Below, in pieces: positions 1-6,972 of a stretch of DNA of 22,198 nucleotides; the stretch's first letter is position 1; the number at the start of each line of letters is the position of its first letter. Source of the DNA: Lachnospiraceae bacterium UBA7026. GTDB lineage: Bacteria > Bacillota > Clostridia > Lachnospirales > Lachnospiraceae. The stretch covers positions 1-22,198 of the forward strand of contig DLBH01000019.1 of NCBI GenBank assembly GCA_002494165.1, written 5' to 3'. Position numbers and translations under genes: made by a program. The notes beneath the pieces are model-generated. The model saw only the letters and a list, made by a program, of their open reading frames with translations. It was not told the DNA's origin and did not search any database.

Positions 1-744
1 CTGGGCCAGATAACAGACACAGGTCGCGATACCATAGTGGGTCCTTCCCTTGTCCTTAATGATGGTTGCCCCCATGGTCCTGACCTTATTACTGATATAA
101 TCCCGCACCTGCTGGTTCCAGACCAGGTGGACATTCTCACAGTATTCCTCAATGGGAACTCCGGCGATGGAAACCCTGCTCCAGATAGGAATCTGGGCGT
201 CTCCGTGCTCACCGACTATATTGGCCTTGACCACTTCCGTGTTAAGCCGGGTATAGTCGGCGATAAGCCGGGTCATTCTGGAAGAGTCCAGTATACATCC
301 GGTCCCAAAGACCATACCATTAGGCAGGTCCATCCAACGGCTGCACTGGTAAACCAGGACATCCACCGGATTGCTGACTATCATGATGACTCCCTTGGTG
401 TAATATTTATTCAGCTGGTCTGTCACATCCTTTAAGATGGCAGAGTTGGCCTCAATCAGGTCCAGCCTGGTCTCCCCGGGCTTCCGGTTCCGGCCCGCCG
501 TGATAATAATCAGATCACAGCCGGAACAGTCAGCATAGGAACCCGCCCGGACAGAAGAAATCCCCATATCAGGAATTCCGTGCTGGATATCCAGAGCCTC
601 TCCCTCTGTCTTCTGTTCATTGATATCAATAAGGATAATCTCTCTGGCCAGCTGGCGGATGGTCAGAGCATAGGCTATGGACGAACCCACGTATCCTGCT
701 CCGATAATGGCAACCTTTCTCCTCAACATTCCAAATAGATCCAT
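1..744 (-). CDS. ldh: L-lactate/malate dehydrogenase family protein, C-terminus cut by window edge
   Basis: Cytosolic NAD-dependent 2-hydroxyacid dehydrogenase that would interconvert a 2-ketoacid and its L-hydroxyacid. The 248 visible residues show the Rossmann motif GAGYVGSS (about residues 16-23), the substrate loop RKPGETRLDL (87-96), SNPVDVL, the D153/R156 pair in LDSSRMTR and the catalytic H180 in GEHGD. The start at 744 is supported by an AGGAAAG ribosome binding site six bases upstream. The C-terminal part lies beyond base 1. Odd point: the residue matching Gln102 of lactate dehydrogenases, which sets pyruvate specificity, is Arg87 here (codon 484-486), as in malate dehydrogenases. 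The family is clear, but whether it makes lactate or malate is open. Two small unrecognised genes lie upstream on the same strand, 119 bp away. Confidence 0.9.
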   Translation of the reverse strand, partial: MDLFGMLRRKVAIIGAGYVGSSIAYALTIRQLAREIILIDINEQKTEGEALDIQHGIPDMGISSVRAGSYADCSGCDLIIITAGRNRKPGETRLDLIEANSAILKDVTDQLNKYYTKGVIMIVSNPVDVLVYQCSRWMDLPNGMVFGTGCILDSSRMTRLIADYTRLNTEVVKANIVGEHGDAQIPIWSRVSIAGVPIEEYCENVHLVWNQQVRDYISNKVRTMGATIIKDKGRTHYGIATCVCYLAQ

Positions 745-863
745 AATATACTTTCCTCCCGGGGACCGGTCCGGCCAACCTGTCTCAAAGTCCTTCCAAA
801 GCCATGTATTAAAGGCTTACAGACCTGGCTGCGGCCTTACCCAGTCCTCATATCTGCTGGTGA

Positions 864-1265
864 CTAGCGGGCATTGATGGCATTGATAAAAGCCAGGTAA
901 CAGCCGAAATCGCCACAGCGCTTCCGGTTCACCTTGTCCACTGCCTCATAGCCGATCTCATCTCTCCAGTCTGTGGAGGCTCCTTTTTCCTTCAGGTAGT
1001 CTGCCAGCATATCAAGGCCTGTTATCACGCTGTTATGTCTGGCCGTCCTCTCGTCATTGCGCTCCCGGCGCACATCCTTGGCCATAAGCTTCCAGCCTGC
1101 CCTGGTCTCCACATAGAGAGTCCCGGCCCGGACCAACCGGTCATAGAGAGCCTCCGCCTCCGGGTCACCCTGCAGTTCCTGCAGCATGGCCTCATGGAGC
1201 CTGGTCATATCCTCAAAAGTTAACACGGAATCTTTCCCAAGATATTCTTTATAAGTTGTTACCAT
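864..1265 (-). CDS. Conserved-looking hypothetical protein, 133 aa
   Basis: I do not recognise this protein with certainty. It is soluble, highly charged and mostly helical in appearance, with no signal peptide or membrane segment. The stretch around residues 68-90 (ERNDERTARHNSVI followed by a helical segment) recalls a small clostridial family of unknown function, possibly DUF3232, but this is from memory only. The start at 1265 has a GAGGAGG ribosome binding site that lies inside the end of the upstream gene. The two genes overlap by 7 bp, so their translation is probably coupled. That argues it is a real gene and that its product works with the upstream protein. Confidence 0.72.
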   Translation of the reverse strand: MVTTYKEYLGKDSVLTFEDMTRLHEAMLQELQGDPEAEALYDRLVRAGTLYVETRAGWKLMAKDVRRERNDERTARHNSVITGLDMLADYLKEKGASTDWRDEIGYEAVDKVNRKRCGDFGCYLAFINAINAR

Positions 1266-1840
1266 ATCTCTTCCTCCTCATCCTCAACAAGTTCAAAAAG
1301 CATGTGTCTGACATTATCAGGCTCGTCCAGAATCCCCATAACCCTCTGCATCATCTCATCCAGGTCTCCATTCTCAGAGATCTCCTCAAAATAGGCTCCC
1401 ACAATCTGCTCACCGTCAGGATGGTAGATCAGGTCTTCATTGAGAATCAAGAGGGCCTGACGGAGAAATTCTATAAAAGAAGGAAATATCATTTCCCCGA
1501 TCAGGGAAAGAAAATCCTGTTCCTCTTCAGAATAGGTATAGAGCAGACTTCCGAATGATACCTGGCCTGCTTCCCGGTACTCCCTGGTTCCCTTGTAGAG
1601 TTCTTCTAGATTCCTCTCAAGCAGGGGATACATCTCAGGCACAGGACCCTCCTCCTCCGGGATCTCCTCTGCCACATACCAGCCGCCATGGTCCTTCATG
1701 GCAAGAAAGAAAAATGCAGACGCAAAATACTGGTCTACCAGCTTCTCCGGTGGCAGCATGGTCAGCTCCACTTCCTCCACCTTCTGGACCGGCCTTGTTT
1801 TCTTGAAATTGGGATTGGTATACACCTTAAAATCACTCAT
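1259..1840 (-). CDS. Acidic hypothetical protein, 193 aa
   Basis: Not recognised. The protein is soluble and very acidic, with a Glu-rich C-terminus (EDEEEE), and has no signal peptide, membrane helix or metal-binding motif that I can see. The start at 1840 follows a GAGGAGG ribosome binding site at good spacing. Its last codons overlap the start of the 133-aa gene by 7 bp, and the Glu codons of its tail (GAG/GAA) supply that gene's ribosome binding site. This suggests a translationally coupled two-gene unit. A short hairpin (CCGGAC/GTCCGG, 1867-1884) sits just upstream. Function unknown. Confidence 0.75.
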   Translation of the reverse strand: MSDFKVYTNPNFKKTRPVQKVEEVELTMLPPEKLVDQYFASAFFFLAMKDHGGWYVAEEIPEEEGPVPEMYPLLERNLEELYKGTREYREAGQVSFGSLLYTYSEEEQDFLSLIGEMIFPSFIEFLRQALLILNEDLIYHPDGEQIVGAYFEEISENGDLDEMMQRVMGILDEPDNVRHMLFELVEDEEEEIW

Positions 1841-2030
1841 GGACTTCCTCCTCTTTTATCTGGTCTCCGGACCTGCTTGTCCGGCTTTGCCTTATCATAC
1901 ATGGTAAATGTTTCATTTCTATGAATTTTGGACACCGGCAGGAATTTTAGCGGCAGCCAGGCCTGTCCAGCCAGGCCCTCCGGTCCATTTTTATTTACAG
2001 TCTCATTTTACAATCTCATTTCCAGACCGG

Positions 2031-2054
2031 CAAAAACCTTTTCCAATGGGAAAA
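2031..2054 (-). terminator. Weak intrinsic terminator after the beta-hydroxyacid dehydrogenase
   Basis: Read on the minus strand, TTTTCC and GGAAAA (2039-2054) form a 6-bp stem with a 4-base loop, followed by GGTTTTTG. It begins 12 bp after the stop of the upstream gene. The stem is AT-rich and short, so termination may be partial. Confidence 0.45.
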
Positions 2055-2065
2055 TGCTTGACGAT

Positions 2066-2923
2066 CTACTCAAAATAATGAATCAGGGCCTGGGTTCCCT
2101 CTTCCTGCCGGCCCTGGCCGGTCAGGGTCTCGTACATGCCCTCCACAAGAGCAAGAACCGGCAAATCCAGATTCTCTGCCTCAGCCTCCTCCAGGGCAAT
2201 TTTCAGGTCCTTAAGCATATGCTTGATCAAAAAGCCCGGCCTGTCATCCCCCTGGACCATCTTGGGTCCCAGATTGTTCATCTGCCAGCTGGAAGCGGCT
2301 CCCGCCCCGATACAGGCCAGGACTCCCTCCAGGTCCAGGCCCGCCTTCCTGCTGTAGGTCAGGGCCTCACATACTCCGCTGATGGCTCCCGCTATGGCAA
2401 TCTGGTTAGCCATCTTGGTATGCTGGCCTGACCCGGCCGGACCCATGTAATTAATCCGGCTGCCCATGGCCTGGAATACCGGCAACATCTTGTCATAGGC
2501 CTCCTTGGACCCACCTGCCATAATAGACAGGGTCCCCTCTCTGGCCCCCTGGTCGCCTCCTGACACTGGGGCATCTAAGGCCTGCAGGCCCCGCCTGGCT
2601 GCCTCCTCGAAAATCCTTTTGGCCAGCCTGGGACTGGTGGTGGTCATATCCACCAGAATGGCTCCCTCCGGGGCATGGGCCAGGATCCCCTCCGGTCCGA
2701 AATATACCTCTTCCACATCCTTGGGAAAACCAATGATGGTAATGACGGCTTCCGCTTCCCGGACACATTCCGCCAGACTGTCCTTCCAGACGGCTCCGGC
2801 AGCCACTACCCCATCCGCCTTACTTTTGGTCCTGTTATATACGGTCAGGCTGTGACCTGCCTTCATAAGATTCATGATCATGGAAGCTCCCATGATTCCT
2901 GTCCCGACAAATGCAATTCTCAT
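2066..2923 (-). CDS. NAD(P)-dependent beta-hydroxyacid dehydrogenase (tartronate semialdehyde reductase / 3-hydroxyisobutyrate dehydrogenase family)
   Basis: Cytosolic reductase of the 6-phosphogluconate-dehydrogenase-like superfamily, usual length about 290 residues; this one has 285. It opens with the dinucleotide-binding motif FVGTGIMGASM (5-15). NRT at residues 30-32, at the end of the second strand, favours NADPH by family precedent. The substrate signature DAPVSGGDQGAREGTLSIM (117-135) and the catalytic lysine K170 in GQHTKMANQ are both present. Likely substrates are semialdehydes such as tartronate, succinate or methylmalonate semialdehyde; sequence alone does not choose between them. 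The start at 2923 is preceded by GAGAGGTAGGAATT. No neighbour points to a specific pathway. Confidence 0.88.
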   Translation of the reverse strand: MRIAFVGTGIMGASMIMNLMKAGHSLTVYNRTKSKADGVVAAGAVWKDSLAECVREAEAVITIIGFPKDVEEVYFGPEGILAHAPEGAILVDMTTTSPRLAKRIFEEAARRGLQALDAPVSGGDQGAREGTLSIMAGGSKEAYDKMLPVFQAMGSRINYMGPAGSGQHTKMANQIAIAGAISGVCEALTYSRKAGLDLEGVLACIGAGAASSWQMNNLGPKMVQGDDRPGFLIKHMLKDLKIALEEAEAENLDLPVLALVEGMYETLTGQGRQEEGTQALIHYFE

Positions 2924-2928
2924 AATTC

Positions 2929-3117
2929 CTACCTCTCTGCCAGCATCCAGACCCTGCGGTCTCTTCTCACTTTACAATTATATTTATAGATGCCATCCAA
3001 ATCTGTCCTTATCTCCTCTATTATAAAATAAGTCCTCTCATAGGGAAAGACCTTAATCATGATTTCAGGACTTACAGCAGACCGGGTTCCCTCCCTGTAA
3101 AATACCCTTTCCGGCAA
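2929..3117 (-). CDS. Doubtful small ORF, 62 aa
   Basis: Open frame that starts with TTG directly after an in-frame TAA and ends 5 bp before the dehydrogenase start. It is basic and aromatic, with no recognised motif. A good AGGGAGGG sequence lies inside the frame, but no start codon sits at a usable distance from it. An internal ATG at 3060 would give 43 residues. It may be a chance frame in the leader of the dehydrogenase, and it is listed only because it fills the gap neatly on the coding strand. Confidence 0.2.
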   Translation of the reverse strand: MPERVFYREGTRSAVSPEIMIKVFPYERTYFIIEEIRTDLDGIYKYNCKVRRDRRVWMLAER

Positions 3118-3173
3118 TCCGGCTTATGATTTGGAACAGAGTAAAAAGACATCCGTCCCTTTTGATTTTCTTA

Positions 3174-3201
3174 TTTTACCAGGGAGAATTTGTGGTATAG
3201 T
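3174..3201 (+). promoter_or_regulatory. Extended -10 promoter for the ktrB-ktrA-rsmH2 operon
   Basis: TGGTATAGT at 3193-3201 matches the extended -10 pattern TGnTATAAT, with one mismatch in the hexamer. A weak -35, TTTTAC (3174-3179), lies 16 bp upstream. The start point would be near 3208, giving a leader of about 145 nt. Confidence 0.5.
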
Positions 3202-3207
3202 AAGTGC

Positions 3208-3347
3208 AGGCAAACAAGCCCCCAGGGATATGTATGACCTTCACCCGCGGCGGAATAATCCACCGCCTATTAAGTCTGCATGCATTCCGGCATATGAGCC
3301 GGCAGCTTAGCCAGAGAACAAACACATAAACCCCGATTTTTAAGGAC
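3208..3347 (+). promoter_or_regulatory. Structured 5' leader of ktrB with a possible 26-codon upstream ORF
   Basis: The leader contains two GC-rich hairpins: GGCGG/CCGCC (3249-3267) and CCGGC/GCCGG (3287-3302). Overlapping them is a short frame, ATG at 3230 to TAG at 3310, encoding 26 residues that include RRNNPPPIKS. There is no T tract, so it is not an obvious transcription attenuator. I could not match it to the c-di-AMP (ydaO) riboswitch that often precedes ktr genes. Confidence 0.3.
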
Positions 3348-3353
3348 ATGACG

Positions 3354-4742
3354 ATGAATTCTATCAAACAATTTCTAAAAGAAAATATCAAGCTTAACTC
3401 CACGAGAATTATCATTTTCGGATTTTTGTGGGCCATTATCATAGGAGCCCTGCTGCTTATGCTGCCCTTTGCCAGCCAGCCGGGCAGAGAGACCAGTTTT
3501 TTAACGGCCCTCTTCACATCCACCACCTCCATCTGTGTGACTGGCCTGGTGGTGGTAGACACCTATGCCCACTGGTCCCTCTTCGGCCAGGTCATCATTC
3601 TTCTGCTGATCCAGGTTGGCGGCCTGGGCGTGATCACCCTCTACTCTCTGGGAATCATGCTGATCCACAAGCGCTTTTCCCTGAAAATGAATATCCTCTT
3701 ACAGGATTACTATAACCTGACCTCCCTAAACGGTGTCGTCCATTTTATGGAAAAGGTGGTGGCCGGCACCCTACTTGCAGAAGGGTTTGGGGCCCTGTTC
3801 TACAGCCTGGTATTTGTCCCTGAATTTGGTTTTTTAAAAGGGATCTGGTTCTCGGTTTTCACTTCGGTATCTGCCTTTTGTAACGCCGGTATCGATATCA
3901 TTGCTCCCGACAGTCTCTGCCGCTACAGCGGCAATGTCATCATCAACCTGACCACCACCCTCCTGGTTGTCATGGGCGGTCTCGGCTATGTGGTCTGGTT
4001 CGATCTCCACAATTCCATAAAGCAATGCAGGAAAAACCATGACAGGCCCGGTGCCATCTGGCACAGGCTTAACGAACATTCCAAGCTGGTCATCACCCTG
4101 ACCACCTCCCTGCTGCTCCTGGGGACCTTCATCGTTCTGGTCATAGAAGGAGACAACCCGGCAACCCTGGGACCCTTTTCCTCAGGAAAAAAGGTGATGG
4201 CTGCCCTTTTCCAGTCCATGACCTTCAGGACGGCCGGCTTCTGTACGGTGCCCCAGCAGAATCTGGAGCCCCTCACCTGCCTTTACGGTCTATTTTTCAT
4301 GTTCATAGGCGGTTCTCCCATAGGAACAGCCGGAGGTGTTAAAACAGTGACCATCTTTGTTCTTTTACTGAATGTAAGGGCTTTCATCAAGGGCAAGAAT
4401 GAAACCGTACTCTACAACCACAGCATCAGCCAGAAAATGATCACCAAGGCTGCGGCCATCGTCATGGTCAGCTTTTTTACCACCATGACCGGTCTGATCC
4501 TTCTGGTCTCCACCAACCACCTGCCCATGCTTTCCGCTGCCTATGAGATCTTCAGTGCCGCAGGAACCGTAGGACTCTCCAGGGGTGTCACTGCCAGCCT
4601 CAATACCATAGGCCGGGTCGTTATTATCCTGGCCATGTACCTTGGCCGGATCGGTCCCATCTCCATGGCCCTCTTCTTCAGTACCAACCGGTCCCAAACC
4701 AGTAAGATTAAGCATGCGGAAGGGAAATTCTATATCGGATAG
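3354..4742 (+). CDS. ktrB: KtrB/TrkH-type potassium uptake channel subunit
   Basis: Integral membrane K+ translocation subunit with four membrane-pore-membrane repeats. Visible pore-loop motifs, in order, are TSTTSICVTGL, SVSAFCNAGID, SMTFRTAGFCT and IFSAAGTVGLSRG, each with the conserved filter glycine. GGSPIGTAGGVKT is also typical of the family. The length of 462 residues fits KtrB. An ATG at 3348 is only 1 base from the AAGGA box (3342-3346), whereas the ATG at 3354 is 7 bases away, so I chose 3354. The regulatory subunit ktrA follows 167 bp downstream. Together they form an ion-coupled K+ uptake system used in osmotic and pH homeostasis. Confidence 0.94.
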   Translation: MNSIKQFLKENIKLNSTRIIIFGFLWAIIIGALLLMLPFASQPGRETSFLTALFTSTTSICVTGLVVVDTYAHWSLFGQVIILLLIQVGGLGVITLYSLGIMLIHKRFSLKMNILLQDYYNLTSLNGVVHFMEKVVAGTLLAEGFGALFYSLVFVPEFGFLKGIWFSVFTSVSAFCNAGIDIIAPDSLCRYSGNVIINLTTTLLVVMGGLGYVVWFDLHNSIKQCRKNHDRPGAIWHRLNEHSKLVITLTTSLLLLGTFIVLVIEGDNPATLGPFSSGKKVMAALFQSMTFRTAGFCTVPQQNLEPLTCLYGLFFMFIGGSPIGTAGGVKTVTIFVLLLNVRAFIKGKNETVLYNHSISQKMITKAAAIVMVSFFTTMTGLILLVSTNHLPMLSAAYEIFSAAGTVGLSRGVTASLNTIGRVVIILAMYLGRIGPISMALFFSTNRSQTSKIKHAEGKFYIG

Positions 4743-4803
4743 AGGACAGTCTTTTGGTGACCATCAGAACCAGCCAGGACATAAGGCTGACTGATAATGA
4801 TAA

Positions 4804-4840
4804 GACAGACAGCCCGCTGACAACAATAGGACAGACAGCC
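4804..4840 (+). repeat. Short direct repeat between ktrB and ktrA
   Basis: GACAGACAGCC occurs at 4804-4814 and again at 4830-4840, with looser similarity around both copies (period 26 bp). Two small CAGCC/GGCTG hairpins lie in the same gap. It may be a decayed tandem duplication. Confidence 0.5.
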
Positions 4841-4909
4841 GCAGGCTGCCATAAGAATCACAAAAAAATAAAATTAGTATAAATATAGCTTCCAAAGGAG
4901 GAAAACCCT

Positions 4910-5560
4910 ATGAGTAAAATAAAGGCTGCCGCCATCCTGGGCCTGGGTATGGTCGGCCAGAGCATCGCAAAAGAGTTCATGGCCCACAATGTGGAGGTCC
5001 TGGTGGCCGATAAAAATGAAGACCTGATCAACCAGATTGCTTCGGATGTCACCTATGCCGTCACTACTGACCTCAGTGACACTGCCGCCATAAAAGAGCT
5101 GGGCCTTAAAAATATGGACGCCGTAATCATATGTATGTCCAGATACCTGGAAGCCTCCATCATGTGCATCATGGCTGCCAAGGAGGAAGGTGTCCCCCAG
5201 ATTATCGCCAAAGCACCCAGTGACCGGTCTGCGGAAATCTACCTTAAGGTGGGAGCGGACAAGGTCTTCCAGCCTGAGGTTGAGGAGGGTATTCTGACTG
5301 CCAGGAAGCTTTTGTCCTCAAATTTTATCGAATTTTTCGACCTGTCCCAGAATATCAGTGTCGTGGAAATGATTCCCAAAAAAGAATGGATTGGAAAAAC
5401 CATCCGCCAGCTGGACCTGAGGAAAAAGCACCGGATCAATGTGGTTGCCGTCATCAACGAGGACAAGGTTAACTATATCGCTGACCCCGATGAGGTCCTC
5501 TCTGCCAACCTCCATCTTCTGGTAGCTGTCCACAATGATGATCTGAACCAGTTAATCTAG
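4910..5560 (+). CDS. ktrA: KtrA potassium uptake regulator, RCK protein
   Basis: Cytosolic gating subunit that assembles as an octameric ring on KtrB. The N-terminal RCK domain carries the nucleotide-binding motif GLGMVGQSIAKEF (about 10-22), followed by an acidic residue after the second strand (VADKN), as expected for NAD(H)/ATP binding. The second half (about 135-216) is an RCK_C domain, which in relatives binds c-di-AMP. The 216-residue length is typical. The start at 4910 has a strong AAAGGAGG site. It lies in the same operon as ktrB and the RsmH-like methyltransferase. Confidence 0.93.
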   Translation: MSKIKAAAILGLGMVGQSIAKEFMAHNVEVLVADKNEDLINQIASDVTYAVTTDLSDTAAIKELGLKNMDAVIICMSRYLEASIMCIMAAKEEGVPQIIAKAPSDRSAEIYLKVGADKVFQPEVEEGILTARKLLSSNFIEFFDLSQNISVVEMIPKKEWIGKTIRQLDLRKKHRINVVAVINEDKVNYIADPDEVLSANLHLLVAVHNDDLNQLI

Positions 5561-5640
5561 GCCTGGCGGCCAGGGCTTTGACGGCTTCCATCCTCCGGCC
5601 ATCCTCCTTAGCAGAAACCCATCCAGAAAGGGATACTCCC

Positions 5641-6726
5641 ATGAATCAGAATCAAAATCAAGACAAGGAAAACAGCGGCAGGGTCCACCGCCGCCGTCCC
5701 CGTTACAGCGGCCGCTATCCCAGAAAATATGAAGAGAAATACAAGGAGCATAATCCTGAAAAATATAAGGATACCATCGAGAAAGTAATCAGCAAAGGCA
5801 GTACCCCTGCCGGCATGCACCTGCCCATCATGGTAGATGAGATCCTTGAAGTTCTCCGGATCAGACCAGGCATGAAGGGGCTGGACTGTACCCTGGGCTA
5901 TGGCGGCCACAGTTCAAAAATGGCTGCCTGTCTGGCAGGTCAGGGACATCTTTATGCCCTGGATGCCGACCCCATCGAACTGGCTAAAACCAGGGTCCGC
6001 ATGGAAGAAAAGGGCTTTGGCCAGGACTTATTTACGGCCATCCACAGCAACTTCCGCCACATAGACCGCATCGCTTTAGAATACGGTCCTTTCGATTTTA
6101 TCCTGGCCGACCTGGGTGTCTCCTCCATGCAGATCGACAACCCGGACCGGGGCTTCTCCTACAAGACGGACGGTCCCCTGGACCTCCGCTTCAATCCGGA
6201 AAAAGGGGAATCCGCCGCTGACCGGCTGGCCAGCCTGTCCCGGGATGAGATCGCCTCCCTGCTCTATGAGAATTCCGATGAGCCCTATGCCCAAAAGCTG
6301 GCCCAGGCCATTGTAAAGGTCCGGAAGAAGGGCCAGGCGATCCGCACAACCACTGATCTGCGCCGGATCATAGAAGAGACGGTCAGGGGTCTTCCTGAGA
6401 AAATGCTTATGGAGAGGTCCAGGGAGGACGCAGTCAAAAAGGCCTGTGCCCGGACCTTCCAGGCCCTGCGCATAGACGTCAACAGCGAGATGGAAGTCCT
6501 CTATGAATTCCTGGACAAGCTGCCCCTGGCCCTCAGGGAAGGCGGCCGGGCCGCCATCCTCACCTTCCACTCCGGAGAAGACAGGCTGGTAAAAAAAGCA
6601 TTTTCCAGGGGGCTTAAAGAAGGACTCTACTCGGAAATTTCCAGAAACGTCATCCGGCCAACGGCCCAGGAATGCCACCGCAACCCCCGGGCCCGGTCCA
6701 CCAAGCTGCGCTGGGCTGTGCGCTAA
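5641..6726 (+). CDS. rsmH: RsmH2-type 16S rRNA (cytosine-N4) methyltransferase paralogue with Arg/Lys-rich N-terminal extension
   Basis: SAM-dependent methyltransferase of the MraW/RsmH family, which methylates C1402 of 16S rRNA. Family motifs present are DCTLGYGGHSSKM (H90), FDFILADLGVSSMQIDNPDR, GFSYKTDGPLDLRF, ARTFQALRIDVNSEM and FHSGEDRLVKK. It differs from the usual dcw-cluster enzyme: FHSLEDR has become FHSGEDR, the YGEE stretch is replaced (YENSDEPYAQKLA), and about 50 extra basic residues precede the catalytic domain. It is not beside cell-division genes. From memory, several Lachnospiraceae carry a second copy named rsmH2, and this fits. The ATG at 5641 has AAAGGG at good spacing; an upstream TTG frame from 5578 has only a poor site. 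Its true target may be shifted from that of RsmH. Confidence 0.85.
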   Translation: MNQNQNQDKENSGRVHRRRPRYSGRYPRKYEEKYKEHNPEKYKDTIEKVISKGSTPAGMHLPIMVDEILEVLRIRPGMKGLDCTLGYGGHSSKMAACLAGQGHLYALDADPIELAKTRVRMEEKGFGQDLFTAIHSNFRHIDRIALEYGPFDFILADLGVSSMQIDNPDRGFSYKTDGPLDLRFNPEKGESAADRLASLSRDEIASLLYENSDEPYAQKLAQAIVKVRKKGQAIRTTTDLRRIIEETVRGLPEKMLMERSREDAVKKACARTFQALRIDVNSEMEVLYEFLDKLPLALREGGRAAILTFHSGEDRLVKKAFSRGLKEGLYSEISRNVIRPTAQECHRNPRARSTKLRWAVR

Positions 6727-6770
6727 AATAATCCAACCATTATCAAAAAGACGAAATGAACATAAAAGAA

Positions 6771-6880
6771 GGGCAGGAAGTTCTGATTCAATATGCTCCC
6801 TTCCAGGTAGACAAACAAGTAGGAAAAGCTTGTATTCCCGGCATGAAGCATATCTCCAGTCAGCATCCTGCCCCTTTTTT
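6771..6880 (+). terminator. Long stem-loop terminator (possible small RNA) after rsmH2
   Basis: GGGCAGGA (6771-6778) pairs with TCCTGCCC (6866-6873), and TTTTTT follows at 6875-6880. Inside are further matched arms: CTGA/TCAG (6783-6786 with 6860-6863), ATATGCT/AGCATAT (6791-6797 with 6847-6853) and ACAAG/CTTGT (6815-6819 with 6829-6833). The result is a rod about 100 nt long, far longer than an ordinary terminator. On the other strand the outer stem is followed by TTCTTTT, so it could also end the aldolase transcript. Confidence 0.6.
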
Positions 6881-6881
6881 C

Positions 6882-6963
6882 AATTATCTCTTCAGACTAT
6901 CTTCAATTATCTCTTCAGATTATTTTTAGTTATCTCTTCAGATTATTTTTAGTTATCTCTTCA
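6882..6963 (+). repeat. 23-bp tandem repeat, 3.6 copies
   Basis: Units at 6882-6904, 6905-6927 and 6928-6950, with a 13-bp partial unit at 6951-6963. The core is TTATCTCTTCAGAYTAT. The repeat sits between the rsmH2 terminator and the end of the aldolase gene. Confidence 0.85.
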
Positions 6964-6972
6964 ATCCTGTAA

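Larger units (their letters stand above)
2924..3353. other. Divergent intergenic region between the dehydrogenase and ktrB
   Basis: This 430-bp gap separates a minus-strand gene from a plus-strand operon. It holds the doubtful 62-aa frame, a minus-strand TATAAT (complement of 2978-2983) with no good -35 box, the ktr promoter (3174-3201) and the structured ktr leader (about 3208-3347). I see no riboswitch that I can name. Confidence 0.5.

Noticed and set aside
3208..3347. c-di-AMP (ydaO) or c-di-GMP riboswitch ahead of ktrB
   Set aside because: The conserved GGGGGAACCA- and GGGUGAAU-like blocks of ydaO and the core of the c-di-GMP-I class are not present.
5578..5640. TTG start 21 codons upstream for the RsmH-like gene
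   Set aside because: Rare start codon with a poor ribosome binding site; the ATG at 5641 has AAAGGG at good spacing.
6723..6866. Minus-strand 45-codon frame starting MLTGDMLHAG
   Set aside because: It overlaps the long stem-loop and has no family resemblance; the GGGGCAGG before its ATG is the stem itself.
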